From contig JBDTMN010000001.1 in the NCBI GenBank assembly GCA_039934295.1, positions 1-38,090 on the forward strand: a DNA stretch of 38,090 bases. Direction: 5' to 3'. The notes beneath the pieces are model-generated. The model saw only the letters and a program-made list of their open reading frames with translations. It searched no databases and had not been told where the DNA came from. A program made the translations under genes and the position numbers. The stretch is from Candidatus Taylorbacteria bacterium. GTDB lineage: Bacteria > Patescibacteriota > Minisyncoccia > Phycocordibacterales > HO2-43-120. This document shows, one piece after another, positions 1 through 7,034 of this stretch; positions within the stretch are counted from its first letter, which is position 1; each line of letters begins with the position of its first letter.

Positions 1-135
1 CAGTTTTTCGCTTTGATTCTGTTTGAAAATAGAATCCAGAAGTTCGCATTGTAGGTACTCGATAAAAGCCCCCCTTGGATTGTCACGGAAGACTTCTGCG
101 TCGAAATTTTCTCGCACTTGTTGGAAATTAAGCAT
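1..135 (-). CDS. AbiEii-type nucleotidyltransferase toxin, N-terminal fragment
   Basis: Only the first 45 codons lie in the window; the gene runs off the left edge. It starts with ATG at 135, three bases after the stop codon of the AbiEi-like gene, which is the usual antitoxin-then-toxin order. The fragment begins MLNFQQVRENFDAEVF and contains EYLQCELLDSIF, the kind of N-terminal helix that precedes the nucleotidyltransferase core in AbiEii/AbiGii toxins. Toxins of this family are predicted to transfer nucleotides to a target such as tRNA and arrest growth; that is family knowledge. The catalytic GS...D motif lies beyond the window, so activity cannot be judged. The call rests mainly on gene order and the short match. 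Confidence 0.72.
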   Translation of the reverse strand, partial: MLNFQQVRENFDAEVFRDNPRGAFIEYLQCELLDSIFKQNQSEKL

Positions 136-137
136 GT

Positions 138-734
138 CTATTTCATTAAACTTTCTACAATCTTTGTAATTCTTTTGTTGTCGAATATCTTGGCGTACTT
201 CGCCAGCTTCTCCTTATTGAGACTGTTTAGTGTGATAGGATTGAGACGTAATCCTTCGATATCGTCTGCGCTCTGTATTTTCGCTAGATTGAAATAAATA
301 TAATCAAGCAGGGCCTTTTCCGGTTCAGCTAAGAGAAACATCCGCGCACCTGTTTCCTGAATTGTATATCCCCAAAATAGTTCCTTCTTTATATGTCTAT
401 ACACAAATAGACCAAAGTCGTTCTTTATTTGTCTGGTATTTCGAGTTGTTATAGAAGTTGGCGTATATACGATTTCCGGAATCAATCCATGATAATGCAG
501 AGCCCACTCAAGACTCAAATAACTGGGTTGATAGAGCCTAAACGAGATATTTTCTTGAGTCAGCTCATTTTTCTTGTTTGCTATGGCGTAAAGCCCATTT
601 TTGAGACGGATGATCTGCTTGCTCTTTGCAAGGGATGTGAATTGGGCGGGTATGACCTTTTGACCCATGATTCTTAGGTCCTGGATTGAAAATATGGAAT
701 CCGTAAGATTTTCGAGTAATTCAGTGTATCTCAT
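138..734 (-). CDS. AbiEi-family antitoxin / transcriptional regulator of a type IV toxin-antitoxin pair
   Basis: 198 aa. The N-terminal third (about residues 1-55) reads as a winged-helix segment with a turn (LKNGLYAIANK). The rest carries the AbiEi pattern: SYLSLEWALHYHGLIPE near residue 71, a YTPTSITTRNTRQI strand, FGYRHIK-like FVYRHIKKELFWGY, and EKALLDYIYF near residue 139. In this family the protein both represses its own promoter and antagonises the AbiEii nucleotidyltransferase, whose gene follows at once on the same strand. A TATAAA-like hexamer lies about 11 bp before the ATG. Pairing with the downstream toxin makes the call firm. Such modules are typically phage-defence or stabilisation cassettes; which applies here cannot be told. 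Confidence 0.85.
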   Translation of the reverse strand: MRYTELLENLTDSIFSIQDLRIMGQKVIPAQFTSLAKSKQIIRLKNGLYAIANKKNELTQENISFRLYQPSYLSLEWALHYHGLIPEIVYTPTSITTRNTRQIKNDFGLFVYRHIKKELFWGYTIQETGARMFLLAEPEKALLDYIYFNLAKIQSADDIEGLRLNPITLNSLNKEKLAKYAKIFDNKRITKIVESLMK

Positions 735-851
735 GTTATTGTATATTTATATAATATCTTGAGATGAGTATATCACCTCCAAAATATAGGTCAAGTTCAT
801 ACGTTTCGGATATAGGTGGAAAATAACCAATAACTGAAACGTATAGCATTT

Positions 852-1676
852 TCATATAATATCCGCAAAATATCTCTCAACCTTTTTGAAGACGTAAATG
901 CCAACGAAAAGCAAAATGAGGCAGGCCAAAAATGAGATGCCGATGAGCGTCCAATTTATGGGCGCGGTGCCCAAGAGAGCGGCGCGGGCGTTTTGGATGA
1001 CGCCGGTCATGGGGTTCAAGGCGAGCAACTTCGAATATTTTCCCGCGATGCTCGCAGGATAAATAACAGGCGTTAAGAACAAAAGAATCTGGATGAAAAA
1101 AGGCAGGGCATAGCGCACATCGCGATACTTGACGTTCACAGCTGCCAAAACAAGACCACCTCCAATAGCCGCCATGACGCTAATGAGGAGAAGAAGTGGC
1201 ATGAGCAGGAATCCAGCTAGGTTCGGCATGTACCCGTAGTAGACCATGAGCCCGACCAATATGACTGATGCTATAGCGAAATCCACGAGCTTGGTCACGA
1301 CCGATGAGATAGGAAGGATGAGGCGCGGGAAGTAGACTTTGGTGATGATGGCTTGGTTGGTTATGAGCACGCTACTCGTTTCAGAAAGCGCGCTCGAGAA
1401 GAATTGCCAAAATAATAGTCCGACGTAGACGAATATCGGATAGGGGACTCCGTCGGAAGGCATCTTAGCCAATTGTCCAAAAAAAACCGTAAAGACAACC
1501 ATCGTGATGAACGGTTGAAATATTGCCCAGCCAGCGCCGATGGCGGTCTGTTTGTAGCGAACCTTGAGGTCGCGCCAGGTAAAAAAATACAGGAGCTCAC
1601 GATATGCCCAGATCTCCTTCAGGTCCCGCAAATGGAATATTTTCCTTGGTCTAATGATTGTTAAAGAAGTGCTCAT
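852..1676 (-). CDS. ABC-2 type polysaccharide/polyol-phosphate export permease (Wzm/TagG-like)
   Basis: 274 aa with six hydrophobic segments. The N-terminal cytoplasmic part contains YRELLYFFTWRDLKVRYKQT, the family signature ending in RYKQT, followed by GAGWAIFQP. NPMTGVIQNARAALLG near the C-terminus is also typical of the Wzm/TagG group. These permeases pair with an ATPase (Wzt/TagH) to move a lipid-linked glycan across the membrane. Normally the ATPase is the next gene, but downstream lies the AbiE pair and upstream an HTH gene, so the partner must be elsewhere. A TAAACT hexamer 8 nt before the ATG could be a -10 box for a leaderless message. Confidence 0.9.
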   Translation of the reverse strand: MSTSLTIIRPRKIFHLRDLKEIWAYRELLYFFTWRDLKVRYKQTAIGAGWAIFQPFITMVVFTVFFGQLAKMPSDGVPYPIFVYVGLLFWQFFSSALSETSSVLITNQAIITKVYFPRLILPISSVVTKLVDFAIASVILVGLMVYYGYMPNLAGFLLMPLLLLISVMAAIGGGLVLAAVNVKYRDVRYALPFFIQILLFLTPVIYPASIAGKYSKLLALNPMTGVIQNARAALLGTAPINWTLIGISFLACLILLFVGIYVFKKVERYFADII

Positions 1677-1687
1677 TGTTGGCTAGT

Positions 1688-1936
1688 TTACCATTTGTTT
1701 ATCTTTTTCACGACTTTTTTCTTGAGTCCCATGTATGACTTGACCGCTTCCTTTTCCAGATTGGGGGAAAGAATCCTCAAAATTTCTTTTCCAAGGATTC
1801 GATACTGTCCGCCAACTTTGTTTGCGCGAAGCAGACCTCTCTTAAGGAGGCGCTTAATCGTGCTTTGACTGATCTTGAGGATTTTTCTGGTTTCAATCGT
1901 TGTATAAACGGCATCAGAATTAATTTTCTGGTTCAT
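1688..1936 (-). CDS. Small helix-turn-helix protein, excisionase/MerR-like
   Basis: 82 aa from the ATG at 1936. VYTTIETRKILKISQSTIKR followed by LLKRGLLRANKVGGQYRILG is a clear MerR/excisionase-type winged helix, with a DNA-contacting R-x-GGQYRI wing. The basic C-terminus (KKKVVKKINKW) may also bind nucleic acid. A longer reading from a TTG at 1972 is possible, but the ATG at 1936 lies 7 nt after a TACAAT box with a perfect -35, so the shorter start is strongly preferred. The target is unknown; the gene lies just upstream of the export permease on the same strand (11 bp gap) and could be co-transcribed with it. Confidence 0.75.
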   Translation of the reverse strand: MNQKINSDAVYTTIETRKILKISQSTIKRLLKRGLLRANKVGGQYRILGKEILRILSPNLEKEAVKSYMGLKKKVVKKINKW

Positions 1937-1943
1937 GCGCGTA

Positions 1944-1972
1944 ATTGTATGCCACATAACAAGAAGTGTCAA
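1944..1972 (-). promoter_or_regulatory. Sigma70-like promoter giving a leaderless transcript
   Basis: On the minus strand TTGACA (1972-1967) is separated by exactly 17 bp from TACAAT (1949-1944), and the ATG of the HTH gene follows 7 nt later. The expected +1 is at or next to the ATG. The -35 element lies in a 10-bp repeat that gives a second TTGACA 10 bp further upstream. Confidence 0.8.
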
Positions 1973-2009
1973 AAGGTGTCAAAAGGTGTCATTTAATAGA
2001 AAGGCAAAA

Positions 2010-2036
2010 GAAAAAAGCCACCCCTAAAGATGGCTC
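2010..2036 (-). terminator. Rho-independent terminator of the nucleotidyltransferase gene
   Basis: Read on the minus strand, AGCCA (2035-2031) and TGGCT (2020-2016) pair around a 10-nt loop and are followed by a run of T. It lies about 55 bp after the stop codon of the gene at 2090-2539. Confidence 0.7.
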
Positions 2037-2089
2037 ACAACACTGAAGATTTTACCCACTCCGTTTGAAAAAGCGGTTGTGAATTATTC

Positions 2090-2539
2090 TCAAGATTCAG
2101 ACTCAAGAAGTCTTTTCCTCATCTCACTTGTCGAAATCGGAGTAAAGTCGAGCGACTTCCTGATCTGAACGTATTTTGCTCCGCGCAGTTCGCAGAACTC
2201 TTTTTTTCGGTCAGCGTGTTTGTCGTCGTCGGTTGAAACCAAAAAGTCTGGTTTAATCGAATCAAACGCCTCCACAAAGTCGAAAATAGGGTCCTTCATT
2301 TTGCGTCCCATGACTACGATGTCGACTGTCCGCAATTCTTCAAGGATTCCTCGCCTATGCGCTTCAGAAAGAATCGCTTTTCTTTTCTTGTAAGCGAGTA
2401 CCGTTGCGTCGTCCGCGTAGCAAACAACAAGACGAGCACCCGGACCCCCGACTGCCTTTGCGTCTTTGAAGAATTGAACGTGACCTCCATGAAGGAGTTC
2501 GTATGTGCCTGAGACGAAGACTGTCTTTTTTGACTTCAT
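2090..2539 (-). CDS. Cytidylyltransferase-fold nucleotidyltransferase (FAD synthetase / RfaE2 / TagD-like)
   Basis: 149 aa. The N-terminus VFVSGTYELLHGGHVQFF contains the nucleotide-binding H-x-G-H motif (HGGH). PDFLVSTDDD and the C-terminal TPISTSEMRKRLL, an ISTS-like motif, complete a single nucleotidyltransferase domain. Members of this superfamily couple CTP or ATP to sugar phosphates, glycerol phosphate or FMN; which substrate applies cannot be read from sequence. The nearby polysaccharide-export permease hints at an envelope role, which is inference. A TAAAAT hexamer 9 nt before the ATG may be the -10 box. Confidence 0.85.
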   Translation of the reverse strand: MKSKKTVFVSGTYELLHGGHVQFFKDAKAVGGPGARLVVCYADDATVLAYKKRKAILSEAHRRGILEELRTVDIVVMGRKMKDPIFDFVEAFDSIKPDFLVSTDDDKHADRKKEFCELRGAKYVQIRKSLDFTPISTSEMRKRLLESES

Positions 2540-2657
2540 ATTTTTTTCATTTTACCACATCGTACCATACCACAAAACAATCTCAATAAAAAGGGAGAGA
2601 TAATTGCATTTGCAGAGCCCCTAAATTTGAGTATGATAGTGAAGTAATATTTTCGAC

Positions 2658-2699
2658 CTTACACCTTACACCTCACACCTCACACCTTACACCTTTACT
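2658..2699. repeat. Tandem 7-nt word repeat (TTACACC family)
   Basis: Five consecutive near-identical units (TTACACC or TCACACC) end about 10 bp before the GTG start of the next gene. It belongs to the class of intergenic word repeats seen at many other positions here, but this copy is direct only, with no inverted half. Confidence 0.75.
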
Positions 2700-2708
2700 T
2701 ACATTTTC

Positions 2709-5207
2709 GTGTATCAAAAAACTCTCAAATACATCGCGCTTTCCGGTCTCTTTCTCGTTCCTTTCGTTCCGCTTATTATTGCAGAGGGACACTTTTTTCC
2801 AAGCCTTCTTTTTCCTTTTATCACGGGGAAAAATTTTGCGTTCAGAATTATCGTGGAAATTGTTTTTGCCGCGTGGCTTGCGCTTGTGGTCGCTCATCCT
2901 CAATACCGGCCAAAGGGGTCGCTCATTCTTTGGGCACTTCTCGCTTTCTTAGGAATTATCGCTGTCGCTGACATTTTTAGTGTCAATCCATCTAAGAGCA
3001 TCTGGAGCAATTTTGAAAGAATGGAGGGATTAGTCACTCATGTCCATTTGCTCGCATATTTTCTCGTGGCGGCGACAATGTTTCAAACGCAGAAATTATG
3101 GAGTTGGTTTCTTCATACCAACATCGGTGTCGGCATTTTCATGGTTCTCTATTGCGCTCTGCAGTTAGGCGGAGAGCTTGTCATCAACCAAGGCGGAGTG
3201 AGAGTTGACGGGACTTTCGGCAACGCGAGCTATCTTGGCGTGTATTTCTTGTTTCTCATTTTCTTCGCGCTACTCTTTGCGGTGAAAAGAAATGCAGGAG
3301 AACTCCGAAATATTGTTGCAAGCGGAATGCTGGGAAGTATCCTTTTTTTAATAAATCAATTTTTTTCATATTTTGCAAGATTGTCCGATCTTCAAGCGAA
3401 ATATGCGGGGGTCGTTCCTCCCGGCGTGAAAGAGAATTTCTTTTTTGGTCCTCTCGATACATGGTTGTTCATCCTCTCTCTCGTAGCGATTATTATTCTC
3501 GCATTTGTTTGGTATAAGTCGAAAAAATGGGGAGACGGTGCTAAAAATAAAGTTGCTTTAAGTTTTTATCTTCTCACGATGGCACTATTTTCGATTCCTC
3601 TCTACTATTCTGCGACGCGAGGGGCGATTTTGGGAAGCATATTCGGACTTACGATTATTTTCGTTCTCCTCGCCCTGTTTGAGAAAAAAAATAAAATACT
3701 ACGGGGAATAAGCATCGCGGTCATTGCCGGCATTATCATTTTGTCCGCTGTCTTTGTGAGCGAGAAGGACAGTGAATTTGTAAAGAATAATGTTACCCTA
3801 TCTCGGTTCAGCTCGCTTTTCAATTCGGACATTAAGACATTTTTCACTTCTGGGGAAGGGAAGTCGCGGTATTTGATTGGCAAAGCGGCTCTTGAGGGTG
3901 CGGAGGCGAGGCCGATTCTGGGATGGGGGGAGGAGAGTTTTAATTATCTCTTCTATGCACACTATGACCCGGCGATGTATAATCAGGAAGCCTGGTTTGA
4001 TCGCGCTCACAACGTTATATTCGACTGGCTCACCGCGGGAGGCATTCTCGGACTTCTTGCGTACCTCTTCATTTTTGTTGTCGCATTTTATTACCTTTGG
4101 AAAGATAGACGCGGGGACTCGCCTCGCATGCCTTTTTCGGAAAGGGTGATTATTGCCGGACTTTTGATCGCCTATTTTCTAGAGAACCTTACCGTTTTTG
4201 ACAACATCGTAAGTTACATTTTTTTCTTCACAGTTCTCGCGTTTCTCCACTATACTTACGGGGGCACTCGGGTACTTCCCGTCGCGAATGCGGTAAAATC
4301 TAATAAGAAAATAAACAAAGTACAGAAAGACGAGACGGATATTGTCGCTCCGATTTTGATTGCCATTGCGCTTCTCTTTTCTCTCTATTTTGTAAATATG
4401 AGGGGAATCCAGACGGCGCGAAATCTTATTTCGGCAATCTCTCCGCAGGAGCAAGGATTCCAAAAAAATCTCGAATATTTTAAACGCGCTCTCTCCTATG
4501 GTTTTCTCGGCAAAAGCGAGGTGAGAGAATTTTTGGCGCAATCGGCGGAGCAGGTGTCTGCTTCAGATGCTGACCAGAAAGTGAAGGACGCGTTTTATAC
4601 TTTGGCGAAAACAGAGCTTGACCAACAGCTTAAAGAGACTCCGCTCGACGTTCGGTATTATTTTTTCGCGGGCACGATGGCTCTTCGAATTGAAGGAGCA
4701 AATGCGGGCATTCCGTATCTCGAGAAAGCCGTCGAACTTTCCCCGAAGAAACAGCCTATTCTTTTGGAGCTTGGGCAAGCGTATGCAAATGCAGGCAAAA
4801 TTCCCGAGGCGGTCAAGCTGTTTCAAAAAGCCTACGAACTTGATACGACGTATGATGATGCACGGGTCATCTATGCTTTGGGTCTCATCTACTCGAAAGA
4901 CAATGCGGGAGCGCAGAAACTTTTGGGCACAAGATGGGATTCACTGCTTTTGTCGGACGCGCGGTTTCCGAGCGCGTTTAGCGTTTCGGGACAGTATCCG
5001 CAGGCGATTGCCCTTTGGAAAAAATGGATAGAGAAGGACCCGAAAAATTTCCAAGCGCATCTTTCTCTTGCTTTGAGCTACATCAAAATAAACGATAGGA
5101 CGAATGCTGTTCTGGAGTTGCAAAAAGCTATTTCGCTTGACGCAACGTTTAAGGAGAGGGGGGAGGATTTGATTGGAGCTATTAAGGCAGGCAAGAAAAT
5201 CGAGTAG
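2709..5207 (+). CDS. O-antigen ligase/polymerase-like membrane protein with C-terminal TPR repeats
   Basis: 832 aa, GTG start. Residues 1 to about 460 contain roughly a dozen hydrophobic segments. Around residue 435 RAHNVIFDWLTAGGILGLLAY is the Wzy_C/O-antigen-ligase signature (R-A-H-N followed by a Gly-rich helix); STRGAILGSIFG-like YSATRGAILGSIFG precedes it. After a linker and a further membrane span near 565, residues about 640-820 form TPR-like helices (LELGQAYANAGKIPEAVKLFQKAYELD and similar). Such proteins polymerise or ligate lipid-linked glycans at the outer face of the membrane. The Wzm-like permease 1 kb upstream fits an envelope-glycan role. No Shine-Dalgarno is visible before the GTG. 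Confidence 0.88.
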   Translation: MYQKTLKYIALSGLFLVPFVPLIIAEGHFFPSLLFPFITGKNFAFRIIVEIVFAAWLALVVAHPQYRPKGSLILWALLAFLGIIAVADIFSVNPSKSIWSNFERMEGLVTHVHLLAYFLVAATMFQTQKLWSWFLHTNIGVGIFMVLYCALQLGGELVINQGGVRVDGTFGNASYLGVYFLFLIFFALLFAVKRNAGELRNIVASGMLGSILFLINQFFSYFARLSDLQAKYAGVVPPGVKENFFFGPLDTWLFILSLVAIIILAFVWYKSKKWGDGAKNKVALSFYLLTMALFSIPLYYSATRGAILGSIFGLTIIFVLLALFEKKNKILRGISIAVIAGIIILSAVFVSEKDSEFVKNNVTLSRFSSLFNSDIKTFFTSGEGKSRYLIGKAALEGAEARPILGWGEESFNYLFYAHYDPAMYNQEAWFDRAHNVIFDWLTAGGILGLLAYLFIFVVAFYYLWKDRRGDSPRMPFSERVIIAGLLIAYFLENLTVFDNIVSYIFFFTVLAFLHYTYGGTRVLPVANAVKSNKKINKVQKDETDIVAPILIAIALLFSLYFVNMRGIQTARNLISAISPQEQGFQKNLEYFKRALSYGFLGKSEVREFLAQSAEQVSASDADQKVKDAFYTLAKTELDQQLKETPLDVRYYFFAGTMALRIEGANAGIPYLEKAVELSPKKQPILLELGQAYANAGKIPEAVKLFQKAYELDTTYDDARVIYALGLIYSKDNAGAQKLLGTRWDSLLLSDARFPSAFSVSGQYPQAIALWKKWIEKDPKNFQAHLSLALSYIKINDRTNAVLELQKAISLDATFKERGEDLIGAIKAGKKIE

Positions 5208-5210
5208 GCA

Positions 5211-5334
5211 GGATTCACAGATTTGGCGAATTTCTTTGTCGCCAGCTCCGTATGTTCCCGCGCAGTAGCATCAGAACTACAGCTTGGTCACATTACTCGC
5301 TGGCTCCTCGAACTTCGCCCAAATCTGCGAATCC
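5211..5334. repeat. Large nested inverted repeat after the Wzy-like gene
   Basis: GGATTC-CAGATTTGG at the left end (5211-5234) pairs with CCAAATCTG-GAATCC at the right end (5310-5334) with few mismatches. An inner GCCAGC/GCTGGC pair and a GTAG/CTAC pair nest inside. No coding potential is evident. The region could be a cruciform or a folded RNA of about 124 nt. Confidence 0.7.
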
Positions 5335-5348
5335 TTAAATAATGAGAT

Positions 5349-5644
5349 GTGCGCACTAGGATTCGAACATTACATGTTCAGTACCCCGATTGGATTTTTT
5401 CTTCGTCATAGGATGACTCGAAAAATACTCAATCGGGCTTCGAATCCTAGAAGTAGGTAATCGCATTACCTACTTGCGCTTCCTCAAAAGTCTCGGTGCG
5501 CGCACTAGGATTCGAAGCCTACTGCTTCAGTACAGCTTTCCCATCCCCCACCACTTTGTTGCAAAGTGGTGGGGGATATGGGAGAAGCTTTTCGAATCCT
5601 AGGCGAAAGCAAAATAGTTTGCTTTCTTGCTTGCCCCTCGCAGA
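5349..5644 (-). repeat. tRNA-Ile 3'-end-derived palindrome array, two units of about 150 bp
   Basis: The final 19-25 bases of the tRNA-Ile T-arm and acceptor region recur at 5349-5367 and 5492-5516, in the same orientation as in the tRNA (5645-5669). In each unit CTAGGATTCGAA (5356-5367; 5505-5516) is answered by its inverse TTCGAATCCTAG (5439-5450; 5591-5602). Inside lie long hairpins with unrelated sequence (for example 5534-5589, a 19-bp-class stem). Between units sit perfect short hairpins (5451-5475, 11-bp stem; 5605-5626, 9-bp stem). The structure repeats while the stem sequences do not. Confidence 0.85.
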
Positions 5645-5649
5645 CTCGG

Positions 5650-5722
5650 TGCGCGCACTAGGATTCGAACCTAGGACCCCATCAGTATCAGTGATGTGCT
5701 CTACCAACTGAGCTATGCGCGC
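5650..5722 (-). tRNA. tRNA-Ile (anticodon GAT)
   Basis: Full cloverleaf on the minus strand: 7-bp acceptor GCGCGCA/TGCGCGC, D-arm GCTC/GAGC, anticodon stem CATCA/TGATG with loop CTGATAC giving GAT, and T-arm CTAGG-TTCGAAT-CCTAG. The discriminator base is A, and a complete CCA is not encoded (the DNA continues CCG). Copies of its 3' end form the adjoining palindrome array. Confidence 0.95.
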
Positions 5723-5799
5723 GTAAAATCTTTACAGAATATAGCAAAAACGGGACGTGGTGACAACTTTTTTTGGAATCTCTCCCAACTTTCGAATTA

Positions 5800-5834
5800 T
5801 ACTTTCTACTTTACACTTTCAACTTTTAACTTCA
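5800..5834. repeat. Degenerate ACTTT-type word repeat before the TerC-like gene
   Basis: Units of the form TACTTTC, TACTTTA, CACTTTC, AACTTTT follow each other and end 4 bp before the ATG at 5839. Direct orientation only. Same class as the other word repeats. Confidence 0.6.
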
Positions 5835-5838
5835 TTTT

Positions 5839-6753
5839 ATGACCTGGTTTTCAATTCTACTCACCATATCCGGCCTCTGTCTTTTTGAAATCATCAGCAG
5901 TGTTGATAATGCCATTATCAATGCCGAAGTGCTTTCGACTATGGGAAAGAAAGCGCGAAAATGGTTCCTTTTCTGGGGGCTTTTATTTGCGGTCGTGGTG
6001 GTTCGCGGTCTTTTGCCGTGGCTTATCGTTTTTTTGGCCACTCCTTCGCTCGGACCCGTCCAGGCTTTTACCGCGACTTTTAGCAATGACCCTAAAGTGC
6101 ATTTGGCGATAGAATCGGCAGCACCTATCCTTCTTGCGGGAGGAGGGATCTTTCTCATCTTTCTTTTTCTTCACTGGCTTTTTTTGGAGCCAAAAAATTA
6201 CGGACTTTTTGGAGAGAAATTCTTTCACTCGCAAGGCAATTGGTTTTTCGCTCTCGTATCAATCATTCTCGCCATGGTAGTATGGTTCGCTCTCAAAATA
6301 AATCCATTTATGGCGTTCGGGGCGGTACTCGGTTCTACTGTTTTTTTCATCACGCACGGCTTTAAAGAAAATGCTGAGAAGAGCGAACGAGAGCTTATCT
6401 CGGGCGCGAGCGCCAAGTCTGATATAAGCAAAATTTTGTATCTTGAGGTGATTGACAGCACTTTTTCGATTGACGGAGTTTTGGGAGCTTTTGCCTTCAC
6501 GCTCTCTGTTCCACTGATTCTTATCGGCAACGGCTTGGGGGCTCTTGTCTTGAGACAACTTACCGTAGGCAACATTGAAAGAATAAAAAAATACCGTTAT
6601 TTGAAAAACGGAGCGATGTACTCGATTCTTTTCTTGGGACTCATCATGCTTTCTGAAAGTTTTGGAGCGCATATCGCAAGCTGGCTCTCCCCGCTCGTAA
6701 CATTTGTCGTCATCCTCTATTTTTTCCTAAAATCTAAAAAAGAACTCGACTAG
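5839..6753 (+). CDS. TerC/DUF475-family integral membrane protein
   Basis: 304 aa with about eight to nine membrane spans. The N-terminal LCLFEIISSVDNAIINAEVL and the later ILYLEVIDSTFSIDGVLGAF are the paired acidic motifs (E..SxDNA and E..DSxFSxDGV) shared by TerC and DUF475 proteins, where Asp/Glu residues sit inside the membrane and are thought to bind or move metal ions, as in the manganese exporter MeeF/Alx group. The protein is alone in its unit: a word repeat precedes it and a strong hairpin terminator follows. The exact ion is unknown. Confidence 0.88.
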   Translation: MTWFSILLTISGLCLFEIISSVDNAIINAEVLSTMGKKARKWFLFWGLLFAVVVVRGLLPWLIVFLATPSLGPVQAFTATFSNDPKVHLAIESAAPILLAGGGIFLIFLFLHWLFLEPKNYGLFGEKFFHSQGNWFFALVSIILAMVVWFALKINPFMAFGAVLGSTVFFITHGFKENAEKSERELISGASAKSDISKILYLEVIDSTFSIDGVLGAFAFTLSVPLILIGNGLGALVLRQLTVGNIERIKKYRYLKNGAMYSILFLGLIMLSESFGAHIASWLSPLVTFVVILYFFLKSKKELD

Positions 6754-6767
6754 TAGCCGTATCTCAA

Positions 6768-6810
6768 AACCCCGAAAAAAGCCAGTAAATCACTGGCTTT
6801 TTTGGGGGTT
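6768..6810 (+). terminator. Rho-independent terminator after the TerC-like gene
   Basis: AAAAAAGCCAGT (6775-6786) and ACTGGCTTTTTT (6792-6803) form a 12-bp stem with a 5-nt loop, extended outward by AACCCC/GGGGTT. The symmetric A and T runs would allow action in both directions. Confidence 0.88.
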
Positions 6811-6817
6811 TCTGTCC

Positions 6818-6845
6818 TTGACTTTTACCCCAGATATGCTATAAT
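6818..6845 (+). promoter_or_regulatory. Sigma70-like promoter of the leader RNA / cold-shock-domain gene
   Basis: TTGACT (6818-6823), 16-bp spacer, TATAAT (6840-6845). The predicted start near 6852 leaves a leader of about 183 nt before the ATG at 7035, in contrast to the leaderless layout of many genes here. Confidence 0.75.
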
Positions 6846-6877
6846 ACTCCCAGAAATAAAGTGCTCTTTGCAATCGG

Positions 6878-6994
6878 GTTGTTACCGTCTTTTGGGACGA
6901 ATTTCTGTACCATGCGCCTCTAGGCGGATTGTGGCGTTGCGAATGCCACTCATGCGAATGGTCCTAATCGTTTTTCTCAAAATACGGTAACAAC
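6878..6994 (+). ncRNA. Structured 5' leader RNA (candidate riboregulator)
   Basis: GTTGTTACCGT (6878-6888) and ACGGTAACAAC (6984-6994) form a perfect 11-bp closing helix. Inside, ACCAT/ATGGT (6909-6913 with 6958-6962) closes a junction holding two hairpins, CGCC-TCTA-GGCG (6915-6926) and GTGGCGTT-GCG-AATGCCAC (6931-6949). The element lies between a good promoter and an A-rich unstructured stretch that leads to an AAAAGG ribosome-binding site. It matches no riboswitch class I recognise. The downstream protein ends in a cold-shock-like domain, so a cspA-like thermosensing leader is one possibility (inference). Confidence 0.6.
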
Positions 6995-7034
6995 ATCAAA
7001 CAACAACAAACAAAAAGAAACAAAAGGAAAAAAA

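Noticed and set aside
5349-5644. Integron attC array
   Set aside because: Palindromic units beside a tRNA suggest it, but there are no cassette genes, no integrase, and the RYYYAAC/GTTRRRY core sites are not seen.
5349-5669. CRISPR array (repeats near 5349, 5492, 5645)
   Set aside because: Only three copies, the last is a working tRNA, spacing is about 150 bp, the intervals are palindromic and no cas gene is present.
5496-5711. Short open frames on both strands over the tRNA-Ile region
   Set aside because: They lie across tRNA and hairpin sequence and translate the repeats; no family resemblance.
6878-6994. Assignment of the leader to a known riboswitch class
   Set aside because: The helices do not match a class I can recognise, and the downstream gene is not a metabolic enzyme or transporter.
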